Of a DNA stretch of 64,000 nt, positions 27,277 to 36,861 are shown piece by piece (within the stretch, counting starts at the first letter, position 1; every line of letters starts with the position of its first letter). Both the position numbers and the translations under genes were made by a program. The DNA is taken from NCBI RefSeq assembly GCF_003337485.1, contig NZ_QPJJ01000002.1:1-64000 (forward strand), read 5' to 3'. Under the pieces are notes generated by a model. The model saw only the letters and a program-made list of their open reading frames with translations, was not told where the DNA came from and did no database searches. Source of the DNA: Saliterribacillus persicus (GTDB lineage: Bacteria; Bacillota; Bacilli; Bacillales; Amphibacillaceae).

Positions 27277-28488
27277 TTATTTTAAAGAAAGTTCTCCTAT
27301 TGGATATGGAATATCATCTTTTTTATGAAGATTAATAAGCAATAAACCTGTGCACCTATCTCTTAGGTGCTGTGCATTATTCAAACTTTCTTGAACGAGC
27401 TCTTTAGTTATACGTAAAGCTTGTGGGGTATCAGGGCCCCCCAGCTTTCTTAATGTCTCTTGTAAAATTTCTGGGCTAGGGAGATTATTGATCTCTTCTA
27501 CAATTTTACTCCAATGTTTTTCTATGTTTTGTTTGTATTTCGGATCCAACTCATTTAATTGCCATTGATTAGCAAATTGCTTGTACACATCGATGATGAT
27601 AGTAGTAGTTACGCCAACCTTTGCTCCGTGGAGATGTTGTTTAAGATTTTTATCAAGCATATCCATTTCCCAGTAGTGAGATAAATGATGCTCTCCACCT
27701 GAAGCTGGTCTTGAAAAGTCTAACACTAACATCACAATACCGGATTCAATTAAAGCACGAATTAATACCTCCACACCCGCTTCATCGTGGCGTGCTATTT
27801 TATCAACATTTTCCATACATTGTTCAAGCGATTGTTTTGTAAGACTCGCAGCTCTTTCATTATATGGCTCCTCCGCTACCCAATCAGAAATTTTCCAATC
27901 AAGTAAGGAAGTGTATTTTCCCAGAATATCCCCAAACCCAGCTGCAGTAAGTTCTGGCGGTGCCTCTGTTAATACTTTTAAGTCCGCAAAAACAGCAATA
28001 GGTGATGCCGTTTGAATTGTTTGTTTTACGCCTTTTAAAATGAGAGGTGCGCCTTTTGAGGTAAAACCATCCACAGAAGCTGCTGTTGGAACTGATAGAA
28101 ATGGAATGTTCATTTTAAAACCAGCAAACCGGACGATATCATGAATTGTCCCTGATCCTACCGCAATGATTAAATCAGTATTTTGCTCTGTTTCGATAAG
28201 TAGTTGCACCAGAGTTTTTTCATCAGCAATAACTTGTTGATGCTCTGTTTCATGTAACCGTACAACTTTTACTTCTATACCGCCGTCAGTTAAAAGAGTT
28301 GCTAATCTATCGCCTGTAGCTTGCCAAGTGTTGTCATCTACTGCTAACACGACATTTTTAAAATCATTTTTTGTTAGATAAGCAGGAATTTGTTCCATTA
28401 TATTTTTTTCTACAAATATTTCAGGTAAAACAATATTCTCCATTTCCCATTCCTTCATCAACAATTGAATTTCTTCATTAAAATTCAT
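27277..28488 (-). CDS. araM: sn-Glycerol-1-phosphate dehydrogenase (AraM/EgsA)
   Basis: This 403-residue protein is of the iron/zinc-type dehydrogenase superfamily, G1P dehydrogenase branch, which reduces dihydroxyacetone phosphate to sn-glycerol-1-phosphate. Visible are the nucleotide-binding AVGSGTIHDIVRF near 103, PTAASVDGFTSKGAP near 132, and the metal-site histidines in GGEHHLSHYWEMDM near 265. In Bacillus subtilis araM lies in the arabinose operon too, though its link to arabinose use is indirect. AGGAGG precedes the ATG; a terminator separates it from the GH51 gene upstream. Confidence 0.9.
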   Translation of the reverse strand: MNFNEEIQLLMKEWEMENIVLPEIFVEKNIMEQIPAYLTKNDFKNVVLAVDDNTWQATGDRLATLLTDGGIEVKVVRLHETEHQQVIADEKTLVQLLIETEQNTDLIIAVGSGTIHDIVRFAGFKMNIPFLSVPTAASVDGFTSKGAPLILKGVKQTIQTASPIAVFADLKVLTEAPPELTAAGFGDILGKYTSLLDWKISDWVAEEPYNERAASLTKQSLEQCMENVDKIARHDEAGVEVLIRALIESGIVMLVLDFSRPASGGEHHLSHYWEMDMLDKNLKQHLHGAKVGVTTTIIIDVYKQFANQWQLNELDPKYKQNIEKHWSKIVEEINNLPSPEILQETLRKLGGPDTPQALRITKELVQESLNNAQHLRDRCTGLLLINLHKKDDIPYPIGELSLK

Positions 28489-28515
28489 ATTTACCTCCTA
28501 GTTTGTACATTTAAG

Positions 28516-28551
28516 GAAAAAAGAGTCGACAGGACCTCCCCTATCGACTCT
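28516..28551 (-). terminator. Intrinsic terminator after GH51 copy 2
   Basis: AGAGTCGA (28522-28529) and TCGACTCT (28544-28551) form an eight-base stem, followed on the minus strand by TTTTTTCC. It falls between the GH51 gene and araM, so araM depends on read-through or an unseen promoter. Confidence 0.75.
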
Positions 28552-28567
28552 GATTTAAACTACTAAC

Positions 28568-30058
28568 TTACTTTACTGCTAATACAACTACAGATTTTGC
28601 TGGTAATTCTAATTCAAGTTCATTTTCTTTTACGGTAAATCCAGTGAAATTAGTTGGTGCAACATTATCTGGTTGTTCAAAGGTATTATGTGCATTCATT
28701 TTAGAATCGGTTAAAATACGACCTGAAATGTCTGATACATCCATACCTCTTAAATCCATCGTAAACTTAGCAGAGTTGTCTTTGTCTACATTACATAGGC
28801 TAATATTAACGGTGCCATCATTAGCTTTTGAAGCAGAACCACTTACTTGTGGGAATTCTTTACCATCAAATTTCAAAGTTTCTGATTGAATGTCTAAATG
28901 AATTCTTTCTGCATCTTGGTGGACTTTATACATTTCAAATACATGATATGTTGGCGTAAGAATCATTTTTTCTTTGTCTGTTAAAATCATGGATTGGATT
29001 ACATTAATTGTTTGAGCAATGTTAGCCATTTGCACACGGTCATTATGATTATTGAAAATATTTAAAGATACACCAGCGATTAATGCATCACGAACAGAGT
29101 TTTGTTGATATAAAAATCCTGGATTTGTGCCTGGTTCCACGTCATGCCATGCACCCCACTCATCAAATATCATTCCAATTCTTTTCTCTGGATCATATTT
29201 ATCCATAATCGTACTGTGCTTTTCAATTAGTTCCTCAGTGTGATATGTTTTCTGCATTGCCATATCCCATTCATTTTCAGAAAAATCTAGTGCTGAGCCT
29301 TTATCCCAGAAACCTCCACCATTTGGACCTGCATGCACATAATAGTGAACACTTAGTCCATCCATATATTCTGCTGCTTCGCGCATTAAGACCTCAGTCC
29401 AATTATAATCATCCACATTCGGTCCACCTGCGATACGATAAATCTTGTTGTCTCCATAATTTCTCACGTATGTTTGAAAACGACGGTACAAATCTGCGTA
29501 ATATTGAGGACGCATATTTCCACCACAGCCCCAATTTTCATTACCTACACCAAAATATTTTACTGCCCAAGGTTCTTCCTGGCCATTTTCTTTACGTAAA
29601 TTAGCCATTGGAGATTCCCCGTTAAATGTCATATATTCAACCCACTCAGACATTTCCTGAACAGTTCCGCTACCAACGTTACCATTTATATACGGCTCTG
29701 TATCTAACATGTCACACAGCATTAAAAATTCATGCGTACCAAAGTGATTGTTTTCAATAACACCACCCCAATGCGTATTTACCATACGCTTGCGGTTTTC
29801 TTTTGGACCAATACCATCTTTCCAGTGATATTCATCAGCAAAACAACCGCCTGGCCAACGTAGTACTGGAATATTTAATTTTTTAAGTGCATCCACTACA
29901 TCATTTCTAATTCCATTCGTATTGGGAATGGAAGAGTCTTCTCCAACCCAAAATCCTTCATAAATACAACGACCTAAATGCTCTGCAAAATGACCATAAA
30001 TATTCTTGTTTATTGTACCTTGACCTACATCTGCGTTTACTACAATTTTATTACTCAT
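28568..30058 (-). CDS. GH51 alpha-N-arabinofuranosidase, copy 2
   Basis: This 496-residue protein has the acid/base Glu in [12 protein letters not shown] and the nucleophile Glu in [10 protein letters not shown]. It differs clearly from the copy at 25340: it has the [12 protein letters not shown] insertion and the [14 protein letters not shown] segment, placing it in the Xsa/AbfB-like GH51 group. No signal peptide is present. It follows the GH27 gene by 21 bases. The two GH51 enzymes probably differ in linkage preference. Confidence 0.9.
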   Translation of the reverse strand: MSNKIVVNADVGQGTINKNIYGHFAEHLGRCIYEGFWVGEDSSIPNTNGIRNDVVDALKKLNIPVLRWPGGCFADEYHWKDGIGPKENRKRMVNTHWGGVIENNHFGTHEFLMLCDMLDTEPYINGNVGSGTVQEMSEWVEYMTFNGESPMANLRKENGQEEPWAVKYFGVGNENWGCGGNMRPQYYADLYRRFQTYVRNYGDNKIYRIAGGPNVDDYNWTEVLMREAAEYMDGLSVHYYVHAGPNGGGFWDKGSALDFSENEWDMAMQKTYHTEELIEKHSTIMDKYDPEKRIGMIFDEWGAWHDVEPGTNPGFLYQQNSVRDALIAGVSLNIFNNHNDRVQMANIAQTINVIQSMILTDKEKMILTPTYHVFEMYKVHQDAERIHLDIQSETLKFDGKEFPQVSGSASKANDGTVNISLCNVDKDNSAKFTMDLRGMDVSDISGRILTDSKMNAHNTFEQPDNVAPTNFTGFTVKENELELELPAKSVVVLAVK

Positions 30059-30079
30059 TTTTCCACCTCTTCTAATTTA

Positions 30080-31411
30080 TTATAAATTTAATTGTGCAAC
30101 ATTTTGACAGTGGACAATTTTTTCACTTGTTAGTTTAAATAATTTACAAGCATGCGGCTCTAAAACCGCACTAACTTCATCCACTATTGGTTTTAAATCT
30201 TCTTTTTTCCATAAATCCCTAATTTCAACTTCTTGTTCTACTTCAAAACAAAGCTGCTCAAATGAAGCCGTAACTTTTTGAGCGTGGTCAGATAGATTGA
30301 ATAACGCAACATATATCGTTGAGTCATCTCCTAAAGCGGACCAAACAACTCGATCATTTTCTCTATAAACCTGTCTCGCTCCAAATCCATTTTGATGGAT
30401 TTCAAGTACTTCTTCATTTGTTAATAAGGACAATGTCCATTCATCATTGTCTCGCAACTCTCCACCAAACATTAACGGGGAGCGAAACACAGACCACAAT
30501 GTCATCATGGAAAGCTGTTCATCCTTTGTAAATCTCGTATAACGGTCACTTGCCCCGCCGTCAACGGATCTTATTCCAATATGGCCTAATGGAAGCATGT
30601 CTGCATCCGGCCAATGCCCTGGACCAACATTTTTACTCCATTTATAACAACGCTCAAACATATCATAAAGCAAAGGCCATATATCCCAAAAATCATCTGT
30701 CATTCTCCACATGTTAGCATTTTCCTCTAATAAGCTAGCATGCTCAAGCGGCGCTGGACCAGGAGATAAACTTAATACCATCGGCCTTCCAGATTTATCA
30801 ATAGCTTTACGAATCATTTTTATTTCTTCTTTATGAATACCATAAAGCTTGGAGTCTGCAATATCATCTACTTTCACAAAATCAACTTCCCATTCAGCGT
30901 ATAACTGGAATAGGGAATCATAATACTTTTGTGAAGCCTCTTTATTTTCATCTAACCCATACATATCTGTATTCCATGGACATATCGAGTTTGGTTTAGC
31001 AATTTCCCTTGCAGTCGTTTCAGTATTCATAATAGCTGTATTTTGATGTACTGCCTGCCTGGGAATACCTCTCATAATATGTATGCCAAATTTCAGCCCA
31101 AGCTTATGAACGTAGTCAGCTAACGGTTTAAAACCCTGTCCATCCTTAGAAGACGGAAAACGGTTTGTGGCAGGTATTAATCTCGAATATTCATCCATTT
31201 CTAAAGGGATAAACGGACGATATGCACTTGATACAGCACCAGCTTCTGACCACTGTATATCTACGACAACGTATTCCCAACCATATTCTTTTAAGTTTTT
31301 TGCCATGTAATCAGCATTACCTTTCACTTCGTCCTCTGTTACAGTTGCACCGTAACAATCCCAACTATTCCAGCCCATCGGCGGTGTTAATGCATGTGTA
31401 TGATGCTTCAA
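30080..31411 (-). CDS. GH27 glycosidase: beta-L-arabinopyranosidase or alpha-galactosidase
   Basis: This 443-residue GH27 enzyme has the family start PPMGWNSWDCYG, nucleophile Asp in DFVKVDD near 179 and acid/base Asp in MTDDFWDIW near 239. A GH27 beta-L-arabinopyranosidase (Abp) is known from the arabinan cluster of Geobacillus stearothermophilus, and the arabinan context and the AraR box in its promoter favour that activity here; alpha-galactosidase cannot be excluded. The start is TTG at 31411, eight bases after GGCAGG. No signal peptide was seen. Confidence 0.8.
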   Translation of the reverse strand: MKHHTHALTPPMGWNSWDCYGATVTEDEVKGNADYMAKNLKEYGWEYVVVDIQWSEAGAVSSAYRPFIPLEMDEYSRLIPATNRFPSSKDGQGFKPLADYVHKLGLKFGIHIMRGIPRQAVHQNTAIMNTETTAREIAKPNSICPWNTDMYGLDENKEASQKYYDSLFQLYAEWEVDFVKVDDIADSKLYGIHKEEIKMIRKAIDKSGRPMVLSLSPGPAPLEHASLLEENANMWRMTDDFWDIWPLLYDMFERCYKWSKNVGPGHWPDADMLPLGHIGIRSVDGGASDRYTRFTKDEQLSMMTLWSVFRSPLMFGGELRDNDEWTLSLLTNEEVLEIHQNGFGARQVYRENDRVVWSALGDDSTIYVALFNLSDHAQKVTASFEQLCFEVEQEVEIRDLWKKEDLKPIVDEVSAVLEPHACKLFKLTSEKIVHCQNVAQLNL

Positions 31412-31480
31412 ATAAATTACCTGCCTTCCAATTTCTTATTGATCTTACTCCTGCTTTTGTTAGAATAGCAAAACACTATT

Positions 31481-31494
31481 TTTAAACGCTTACA
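31481..31494 (-). promoter_or_regulatory. cre site in the GH27 leader
   Basis: TTTAAACGCTTACA (minus TGTAAGCGTTTAAA) matches cre. It lies about 100 bp downstream of the GH27 promoter, a position suited to CcpA roadblock. Confidence 0.6.
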
Positions 31495-31575
31495 TCAACA
31501 TCTCTAGTTTTTCACTTGTGATTTACACCAATTAACTTGAACGGACATTTTATGTGAAAGTTCTGATTTAATATC

Positions 31576-31620
31576 ATTTGTACGTATGTTAAGATTATGA
31601 AAAATAATCGCCTTTGTCAA
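31576..31620 (-). promoter_or_regulatory. GH27 promoter with AraR-like box just downstream of the -10
   Basis: The minus strand has -35 TTGACA (31615-31620), a 17-bp spacer and -10 TAATCT (31592-31597). The AraR-like box ATTTGTACGTATGTT occupies 31576-31590, over the expected start point, so repression by AraR is strongly suggested. Confidence 0.75.
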
Positions 31621-31788
31621 GGTATCAAGCTCCTTCTATGATGAAATAAAAATAATAAATATGGCCTTTCTTTATCTTGAACTTATTTTAAGTCTTTTAC
31701 TTATATCGACACTTAGTTTTTTCAATATTATTAATATTTTCTCTCCATAATAAATACTTCTATAAGCTACGTCATTTTCCTTCATATA
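31621..31788. other. Central part of the divergent GH27/yesL spacer
   Basis: This AT-rich stretch lies between the two divergent promoters. Nothing beyond AT-rich DNA was seen here; the whole gene-free spacer runs from 31412 to 31857. Confidence 0.5.
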
Positions 31789-31819
31789 AATTTACGTACA
31801 ACTCTGTTTAAGGTATGCT
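31789..31819 (+). promoter_or_regulatory. yesL copy 3 promoter with overlapping AraR-like box
   Basis: AATTTACGTACAACT (31789-31803) is an AraR-like box; it overlaps a -35 TTTACG (31791-31796) paired with -10 TATGCT (31814-31819) over a 17-bp spacer. The two AraR boxes in this divergent region are 213 bp apart. Confidence 0.6.
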
Positions 31820-31857
31820 TATATCATGAAAGTTAAAGTCATCAATGGAGGAATTTT

Positions 31858-32481
31858 ATGCGAAACTTTACTGCCGGATATATTGTTATTGGTGAGTGGT
31901 TATTTAAAGTTATAATCCTTAACCTTTTTTGGTTTTTATTTATGATTGCTGGCTTAGGATTATTTGGAATATTTCCTGCCACTGCCGCTTTATTTGCTAC
32001 GATAAGAAAAGATCTAATAGAAGAAAAAGATATAAAGTTATTCTCAACCTTTTGGCATTATTTTAAGACTGATTTTCTAAAAGCTAATCTACTCGGTTAC
32101 TTTTTAACTATCATTGGCGGCCTTTTAATCTTTAACATCAGGGTGCTTGGACAATTAGAAGGGTCCATTTTAAATTCTATTTTAATGGTGGTCACCTATA
32201 TCTTATTGGCAATCTTAGCTCTAATTGCTATTTATATTTTTCCAGTATTCGTCCATTTCCAACTTAGATTTCTTGAATATATTAAATATTCTTCCGTTTT
32301 AATAATAGGGAAACCTTTACATACTATAGTTTCTGTCCTGTTGATTGCAGGTATCTTTACAGGTTTTTACATGGTACCCGGACTAATACCGGTAGTTGGC
32401 TCCAGCATTATAGCCTATGTATTAATGAAAATTGCTTTATCATCATTTGCTAAAAAAGAAGAGGAAAGTATAAGTAATTAA
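31858..32481 (+). CDS. YesL-family (DUF624) membrane protein, copy 3
   Basis: This 207-residue protein is the only plus-strand gene of the arabinan region. It retains FKVIILNLFWFLFMIAGL and GIFPATAALFATIRKDL at the N-terminus and has five to six spans. TGGAGGAA precedes the ATG. Its promoter overlaps an AraR-like box, giving direct sequence evidence that a YesL protein belongs to an arabinose regulon. Its role is unknown. Confidence 0.83.
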   Translation: MRNFTAGYIVIGEWLFKVIILNLFWFLFMIAGLGLFGIFPATAALFATIRKDLIEEKDIKLFSTFWHYFKTDFLKANLLGYFLTIIGGLLIFNIRVLGQLEGSILNSILMVVTYILLAILALIAIYIFPVFVHFQLRFLEYIKYSSVLIIGKPLHTIVSVLLIAGIFTGFYMVPGLIPVVGSSIIAYVLMKIALSSFAKKEEESISN

Positions 32482-32560
32482 ATTTTCACATGGAAGGTGC
32501 AGTGGTTCTTTATTTTCTAGTGCTCCTTCTTTTTTATTAACATAACGCTACATACTGAAA

Positions 32561-32602
32561 ACTCACCCATTTTTTAATGAAATAAATGGGTGAGTATTTT
32601 TT
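32561..32602. terminator. Bidirectional terminator between yesL copy 3 and the importer operon
   Basis: ACTCACCCAT (32561-32570) and ATGGGTGAGT (32586-32595) form a perfect 10-bp stem followed by a T-run on the plus strand. A weaker hairpin with CTTCTTTTTT lies just before it (about 32491-32535). Confidence 0.75.
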
Positions 32603-32696
32603 TATCATCCTTAAGGTAGAAAATATTACCTATTCCTTTCACACCCTAAAGACCTATCTTATTTTTGTTTTTTTGAAAAAATACTGTACTATCATT

Positions 32697-33611
32697 TTAT
32701 CCTTTCACCGAACCAATCAATACCCCTTTTTCAAAATACTTCTGAATAAATGGATAAAGCATTAAAATAGGCAAGGTTGAAACGATTATAATTCCGTATT
32801 TCACCTGATCAGCATAACGTTGCGCATAACCACCGCCAGTACCTCCGCTACCTGCACCTTCGGCAAACACTTGGTTTGATAACAAAATGTCTCTTAGGAC
32901 AATTTGCAGTGGTTGGAGGTCATAATTCCTAATATAGATTAGGCCTGTGAAAAAATCATTCCAGTGCCATACCAAATAATACAACCCTATAACAGAAATG
33001 ACCGCCTTTGATAAGGGCAATACTACTTTTTGAAAGAATGAAAAATGCGTACAACCATCTATCGTAGCAGCTTCATACATTTCATTCGGAATATTACTTT
33101 CAAAGAAAGTTCTAGCAATAATTAAATTAAATACATTTACCGTTAATGGATTAAAGATAAATACCCACGGCGTATCGATTAAGCTAAGATCTTTCATTAA
33201 CAAGTAAGTTGGAATTAACCCACCATTAAAAAACATCGTAAATACAAAGAAAAACATGAGAAATCTTCTTGCACGAAACTCTTGTCTCGATAAAACATAT
33301 GCTGCAGGAAGTGTGAATAATAGATTAATAAATGTACCGAATATGGCATAGAATAACGTATTTCTATAACCTATCCAAACACGCGAATCCTGAAAGATTT
33401 GCTCATAACCAAAGAAGCTAAAGCCTTTAGGGAAAAAGATTACTTTCCCTGTAGCTACAAATGTTGGATCACTAACAGAAGCGATTACGATAAAATATAG
33501 CGGATACGCCACTACAAAAAAGATAAAAATACAGACACTATAGACGACCACATCAAAGAGTAGGTCCCCTGGCTTTTTGTTTTTGATTCTCTCCATGGAA
33601 ACGGATGCCAT
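32697..33611 (-). CDS. Sugar ABC importer permease (LplC type), second importer
   Basis: This 304-residue protein has six spans, the EAA loop YEAATIDGCTHFSFFQKVVLP and the GVLIGSVKG tail of the LplC subfamily. A Gly-rich stretch (EGAGSGGTGGGYAQRYAD) sits in an external loop near 248. It pairs with the permease at 33653 and the lipoprotein at 34687. AGGGGGAAAG precedes the ATG. Confidence 0.86.
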   Translation of the reverse strand: MASVSMERIKNKKPGDLLFDVVVYSVCIFIFFVVAYPLYFIVIASVSDPTFVATGKVIFFPKGFSFFGYEQIFQDSRVWIGYRNTLFYAIFGTFINLLFTLPAAYVLSRQEFRARRFLMFFFVFTMFFNGGLIPTYLLMKDLSLIDTPWVFIFNPLTVNVFNLIIARTFFESNIPNEMYEAATIDGCTHFSFFQKVVLPLSKAVISVIGLYYLVWHWNDFFTGLIYIRNYDLQPLQIVLRDILLSNQVFAEGAGSGGTGGGYAQRYADQVKYGIIIVSTLPILMLYPFIQKYFEKGVLIGSVKG

Positions 33612-33652
33612 TTTTCTTTCCCCCTTAATATTTTTTACAGTTTATTAGTTGG

Positions 33653-34609
33653 TTACCAAAGACTAATTCTAGATACACGCTTCGCTATCGTATTCATAAT
33701 AAGAAGTAAACTGAAATTAATTAAGGTATTAAATAATCCAATTGCAGCAGCATAGCTAAACTGATTGGAGATAATACCTACCTTATAAACATACGTTTCT
33801 ATTACTTCTGATATAGGTAAGTTAAGCGAATTTTGCATCAGGAATATCTTCTCAAAACCAGTACTAATCACTGTCCCCATATTAAGGATTAACAGAATGA
33901 TAATAGTAGGAATGATCGCTGGGATTTCTACGTTTCTAATAATTTGCCATCTATTTGCTCCATCAATTTTTGCTGCATCATAAAGTTGTGGATCTACGCT
34001 TGCTAGTGCTGCCAAGTAGATAATACTATTCCACCCAACGTGCTGCCAAATATCTGAAATAACATAAACAGGAACAAATGCCTTTATGGAAGCTAATAAA
34101 TTAGTCCCTTCAAAGCCCATTCTTTCTATCAATAATCCTAACAACCCGGTGTTTGGTGATAATAAAACATTTAACAAACCAACTAACACTACGATAGAAA
34201 TAAAATGTGGTAAGTAAACGGTAGTTTGTAAAATCTTTTTCCCGCGTTTCCATCTTATTTGGTTTATTAACAATGCTAGTATAATAGGTGCGGGGAAACC
34301 AACCACGATGGTCGTTATACTGATTAGTAATGTATTTCGAATCAAGTCCCAGAACATATGACTATTAATAAATTGTTCGAAGTATTTTAAACCGACAAAA
34401 TCTCCACCAGTTAAACCAGCAGTAAAGTCATACTCTCTAAAAGCTAGTTGTACCCCGTACATTGGGATATAATTAAATATAATAACCGTTATAATTGCTG
34501 GTAAGATCATCAGCCAGAGCTGATAATCTCTTTTAAATGTACTCACAACGGTAGGTTTTTTTAATTGTTTGGTATCTTGAGCAGATTTCGCCCCAGAAAT
34601 AAAGGCCAT
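33653..34609 (-). CDS. Sugar ABC importer permease (LplB type), second importer
   Basis: This 318-residue protein has six spans, with the LplB signature LGLxYF-like loop (GLKYFEQFINSHMFWDLIRNT, interrupted here) and the EAA segment YDAAKIDGANRWQIIRNVEIP. AAAGGAG precedes the ATG. It sits behind the lipoprotein gene with a strong intergenic stem-loop between them. No ATPase is encoded nearby. Confidence 0.86.
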   Translation of the reverse strand: MAFISGAKSAQDTKQLKKPTVVSTFKRDYQLWLMILPAIITVIIFNYIPMYGVQLAFREYDFTAGLTGGDFVGLKYFEQFINSHMFWDLIRNTLLISITTIVVGFPAPIILALLINQIRWKRGKKILQTTVYLPHFISIVVLVGLLNVLLSPNTGLLGLLIERMGFEGTNLLASIKAFVPVYVISDIWQHVGWNSIIYLAALASVDPQLYDAAKIDGANRWQIIRNVEIPAIIPTIIILLILNMGTVISTGFEKIFLMQNSLNLPISEVIETYVYKVGIISNQFSYAAAIGLFNTLINFSLLLIMNTIAKRVSRISLW

Positions 34610-34630
34610 AAATCATTCTCCTTTATTATA

Positions 34631-34665
34631 AGAGAGGCATTAACGAACATCGTTAACACCTCTCT
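34631..34665 (-). terminator. Stem-loop between the second importer lipoprotein and permease genes
   Basis: AGAGAGGCATTAACGA (34631-34646) pairs with TCGTTAACACCTCTCT (34650-34665), with only G-U type mismatches. No T-run follows on the minus strand, so it probably tunes or stabilises the binding-protein message, like the stem at 14697. Confidence 0.65.
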
Positions 34666-34686
34666 TATTTTTTATATACTCACGTT

Positions 34687-36309
34687 TTATTCCATACTAC
34701 TTTTATAATCATCATAGTAGCCTTGCATAATATCCAAATTATTTTGAAGACCAATTGCTTCTACTTCTTGCACATAGCTATCCCACTCGTCTTCAATTCC
34801 GCCTGATGTAATCCATTCAGCAAATTTAGATAAGGTAAGGTTCATCATGTCTGTATTCGTCAAACTCATTTGATTGTTATCAGCATCAGAGTACTTGATA
34901 AACATTCCAGGGAATACATCATTTTCTTTATCTAAACCTTCAAATGCATCAATGAATGGCTGTTGTTGCTCTCCAACTGCTTTCATGTCTTCGCCTAATT
35001 CCACCTCTAACTCATCCGAGATGAACATTGGACCATTATCCGCCCATGAAGAAGTCCATTTCCACGTTCCTGGATCCATCTCTTCGTCTTGTGGAGGAAG
35101 AATAGTGTAGGAACCATCATCCGCTTTTTCAATATTTGGCCCAATAGAACCAAACAAAACTTGAAGACTTACTTCTGGATCATATAATTCATTGATAAAT
35201 TTCATTGCTGCTTCTTTGTTTTCTGTTTGAGAAGACATTTGAATTAAGTTAAGACCGAAGTTTAGGTTGTCGTAATCGTAAGACCAAGAAATATCTCCGC
35301 TATAATCAGCTGACTTTGCCATTGGATCAAATGAAACATACTGATCCGCAACATTTAAACCGAATCGGTCTGTTCTTTCCCAACCATAGGTATAACCGAC
35401 TTTAGCATTTTCACCTTCACCACGCGCTACAGATTGATATTTTGTATAATCCTGCGTAAATGCTTCTTCGTTTATTAAACCATTAGAATATAAGCGATTC
35501 ATAAATACTACCATTTCTTTATAGCGCTCATCGACAAAGAAGTTTTTCACTTCACCATCTTCTAGGAAGTAGCCTTGGCCACCACCGCCAGAAATTGTCA
35601 TCCCTGTACTACCGAGTAAAACTGTTGGATGGAAGAACCCAAATCCACCTGTACCAATTGGAGCAAAGTCCATCGGTATTTCGTCATTCGCATCGCCATT
35701 ACCATTAGCATCTTCTTCTTTAAATGCCATTAACACATCAAATAATTCATCCCAATTAGTTGGTGTTTCAAGCCCTAAATTATCCAACCATTCTTGGTTG
35801 ATAAACTGCATGGTAGCAGTTTCTGGCCAGAAACGTTGATATTTTGGTAATCCGAAAATTTGACCATCATCTTGTGTTGCTAAAGCTTTTGTTTTTGGCT
35901 GTTGATCAAACATTGCTTGTACATTCGGACCATGTTCTTCGATTAATGGAGCCAAATCCTCAAATAACCCAGTAAATTTTGCAAAATCCGCATCAGTGAT
36001 GGCATTCGGGCCAACGATAATATCAGGGATATCTCCACCTGCTAGCATCGCACCTTTTTTCTGATCCCAGTCAGCGGTCACTTCTTCCCATTTAATTTCT
36101 ACACCAGCTTTATCCTCAATTTCCTGTAGCCATTCCATATCCTCTAAATCCTTTGTAAGTGGGTGCTTTGTAATCAAACCAGTGAGCACAACTTTTCCAT
36201 CTTCTGTTTCTTCATTTCCTTCTGAAGAAGTTTCATCATCATTGCTACAAGCTACTAATCCAACCACTAAAAAAGTTATTAATAAAAATAAAGATACATA
36301 CTTTTTCAT
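34687..36309 (-). CDS. Extracellular sugar-binding lipoprotein, second LplA-type importer
   Basis: This 540-residue lipoprotein has lipobox VGLVACSN (Cys near residue 21) and an acidic Glu/Asp-rich linker. It is of the large LplA/YtcQ type, with segments GQIFGLPKYQRFW, EEDANGNGDANDEIPMD (a calcium-loop-like stretch) and SWSYDYDNLNFG. A cre site and an AraR-like box upstream tie it to the arabinose regulon, so an arabinose-containing oligosaccharide is the probable ligand. Confidence 0.84.
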   Translation of the reverse strand: MKKYVSLFLLITFLVVGLVACSNDDETSSEGNEETEDGKVVLTGLITKHPLTKDLEDMEWLQEIEDKAGVEIKWEEVTADWDQKKGAMLAGGDIPDIIVGPNAITDADFAKFTGLFEDLAPLIEEHGPNVQAMFDQQPKTKALATQDDGQIFGLPKYQRFWPETATMQFINQEWLDNLGLETPTNWDELFDVLMAFKEEDANGNGDANDEIPMDFAPIGTGGFGFFHPTVLLGSTGMTISGGGGQGYFLEDGEVKNFFVDERYKEMVVFMNRLYSNGLINEEAFTQDYTKYQSVARGEGENAKVGYTYGWERTDRFGLNVADQYVSFDPMAKSADYSGDISWSYDYDNLNFGLNLIQMSSQTENKEAAMKFINELYDPEVSLQVLFGSIGPNIEKADDGSYTILPPQDEEMDPGTWKWTSSWADNGPMFISDELEVELGEDMKAVGEQQQPFIDAFEGLDKENDVFPGMFIKYSDADNNQMSLTNTDMMNLTLSKFAEWITSGGIEDEWDSYVQEVEAIGLQNNLDIMQGYYDDYKSSME

Positions 36310-36394
36310 CTAAATACCCCCATTGCATTTTAATAAAATACTTCCACAACGCTTTTCAACACTGAAAGATTCAACTCCGCCTCCTTTTCAATTT

Positions 36395-36408
36395 TGATAA
36401 CGCTTACA
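36395..36408 (-). promoter_or_regulatory. cre site upstream of the second importer lipoprotein
   Basis: TGATAACGCTTACA (minus TGTAAGCGTTATCA) fits the CcpA operator consensus at all conserved positions, 86 bp before the start codon. Confidence 0.75.
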
Positions 36409-36450
36409 CATCGTTGCTAAAATTAAGGCTTTCTCTACTTAAACTTGATC

Positions 36451-36465
36451 CTTGCACGTACAAAT
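36451..36465 (-). promoter_or_regulatory. AraR-like operator
   Basis: CTTGCACGTACAAAT (minus ATTTGTACGTGCAAG) has a TTGTACGTGCAA core, one base off the palindromic AraR centre. Confidence 0.65.
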
Positions 36466-36826
36466 AATTTAAATCTTGCTTAGAACTTATTTATAGTATG
36501 CCACCTTAAATTACTCATGTGAATTCAATTTTATTTAGATTTCATATCTTATTTTTGGATTTATAATATTTTTTGGATTTTTTACTTAGAAAAGAAATCA
36601 GATGCACGCCCCAGTTTTTTTGAAGCAGATAAGAGAAGAAATATTCATTCCCAGAAGATTATATCGGCGGAACAAAAGCTTAAAATATAGGTGATAAACG
36701 AAACTACAGAGATAGAGGAGTTATGCGACTACTTGTCTTAGGATGTTTTTTTGAAATTGCCTATATTTTAGTGCTTTGAGTTAACATTTCTAATAATACT
36801 TACTTTATTTATAATTTCCTAAACAT

Positions 36827-36861
36827 AAAAACACAGTAGCTATTATAGCTACTGTGTTTTT
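36827..36861 (-). terminator. Intrinsic terminator overlapping the araR (copy 1) stop
   Basis: AAAACACAGTAGCTA (36828-36842) pairs with TAGCTACTGTGTTTT (36846-36860) around a short loop. The araR stop is inside the upstream arm, and the stem's own T-run gives the tail. Confidence 0.7.

Larger units (their letters stand above)
36310..36826 (-). other. Upstream region of the second importer operon
   Basis: It holds a cre (36395-36408) and an AraR-like box (36451-36465). Further on, CTTAAAATATAGG (36680-36692) and CCTATATTTTAG (36760-36771) form an inverted repeat around a 67-base loop with no convincing gene. A lone GGCGGAA lies near 36667. Confidence 0.5.

Noticed and set aside
29245-29604. 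119-codon plus-strand frame opposite GH51 copy 2
   Set aside because: It is antisense to a gene with catalytic motifs and has no ribosome binding site or recognisable features.
36723-36779. 18-codon frame MRLLVLGCFFEIAYILVL after GAGGAG
   Set aside because: The ribosome binding site is only two bases from the ATG and the frame overlaps an inverted repeat arm, so it is likely chance.
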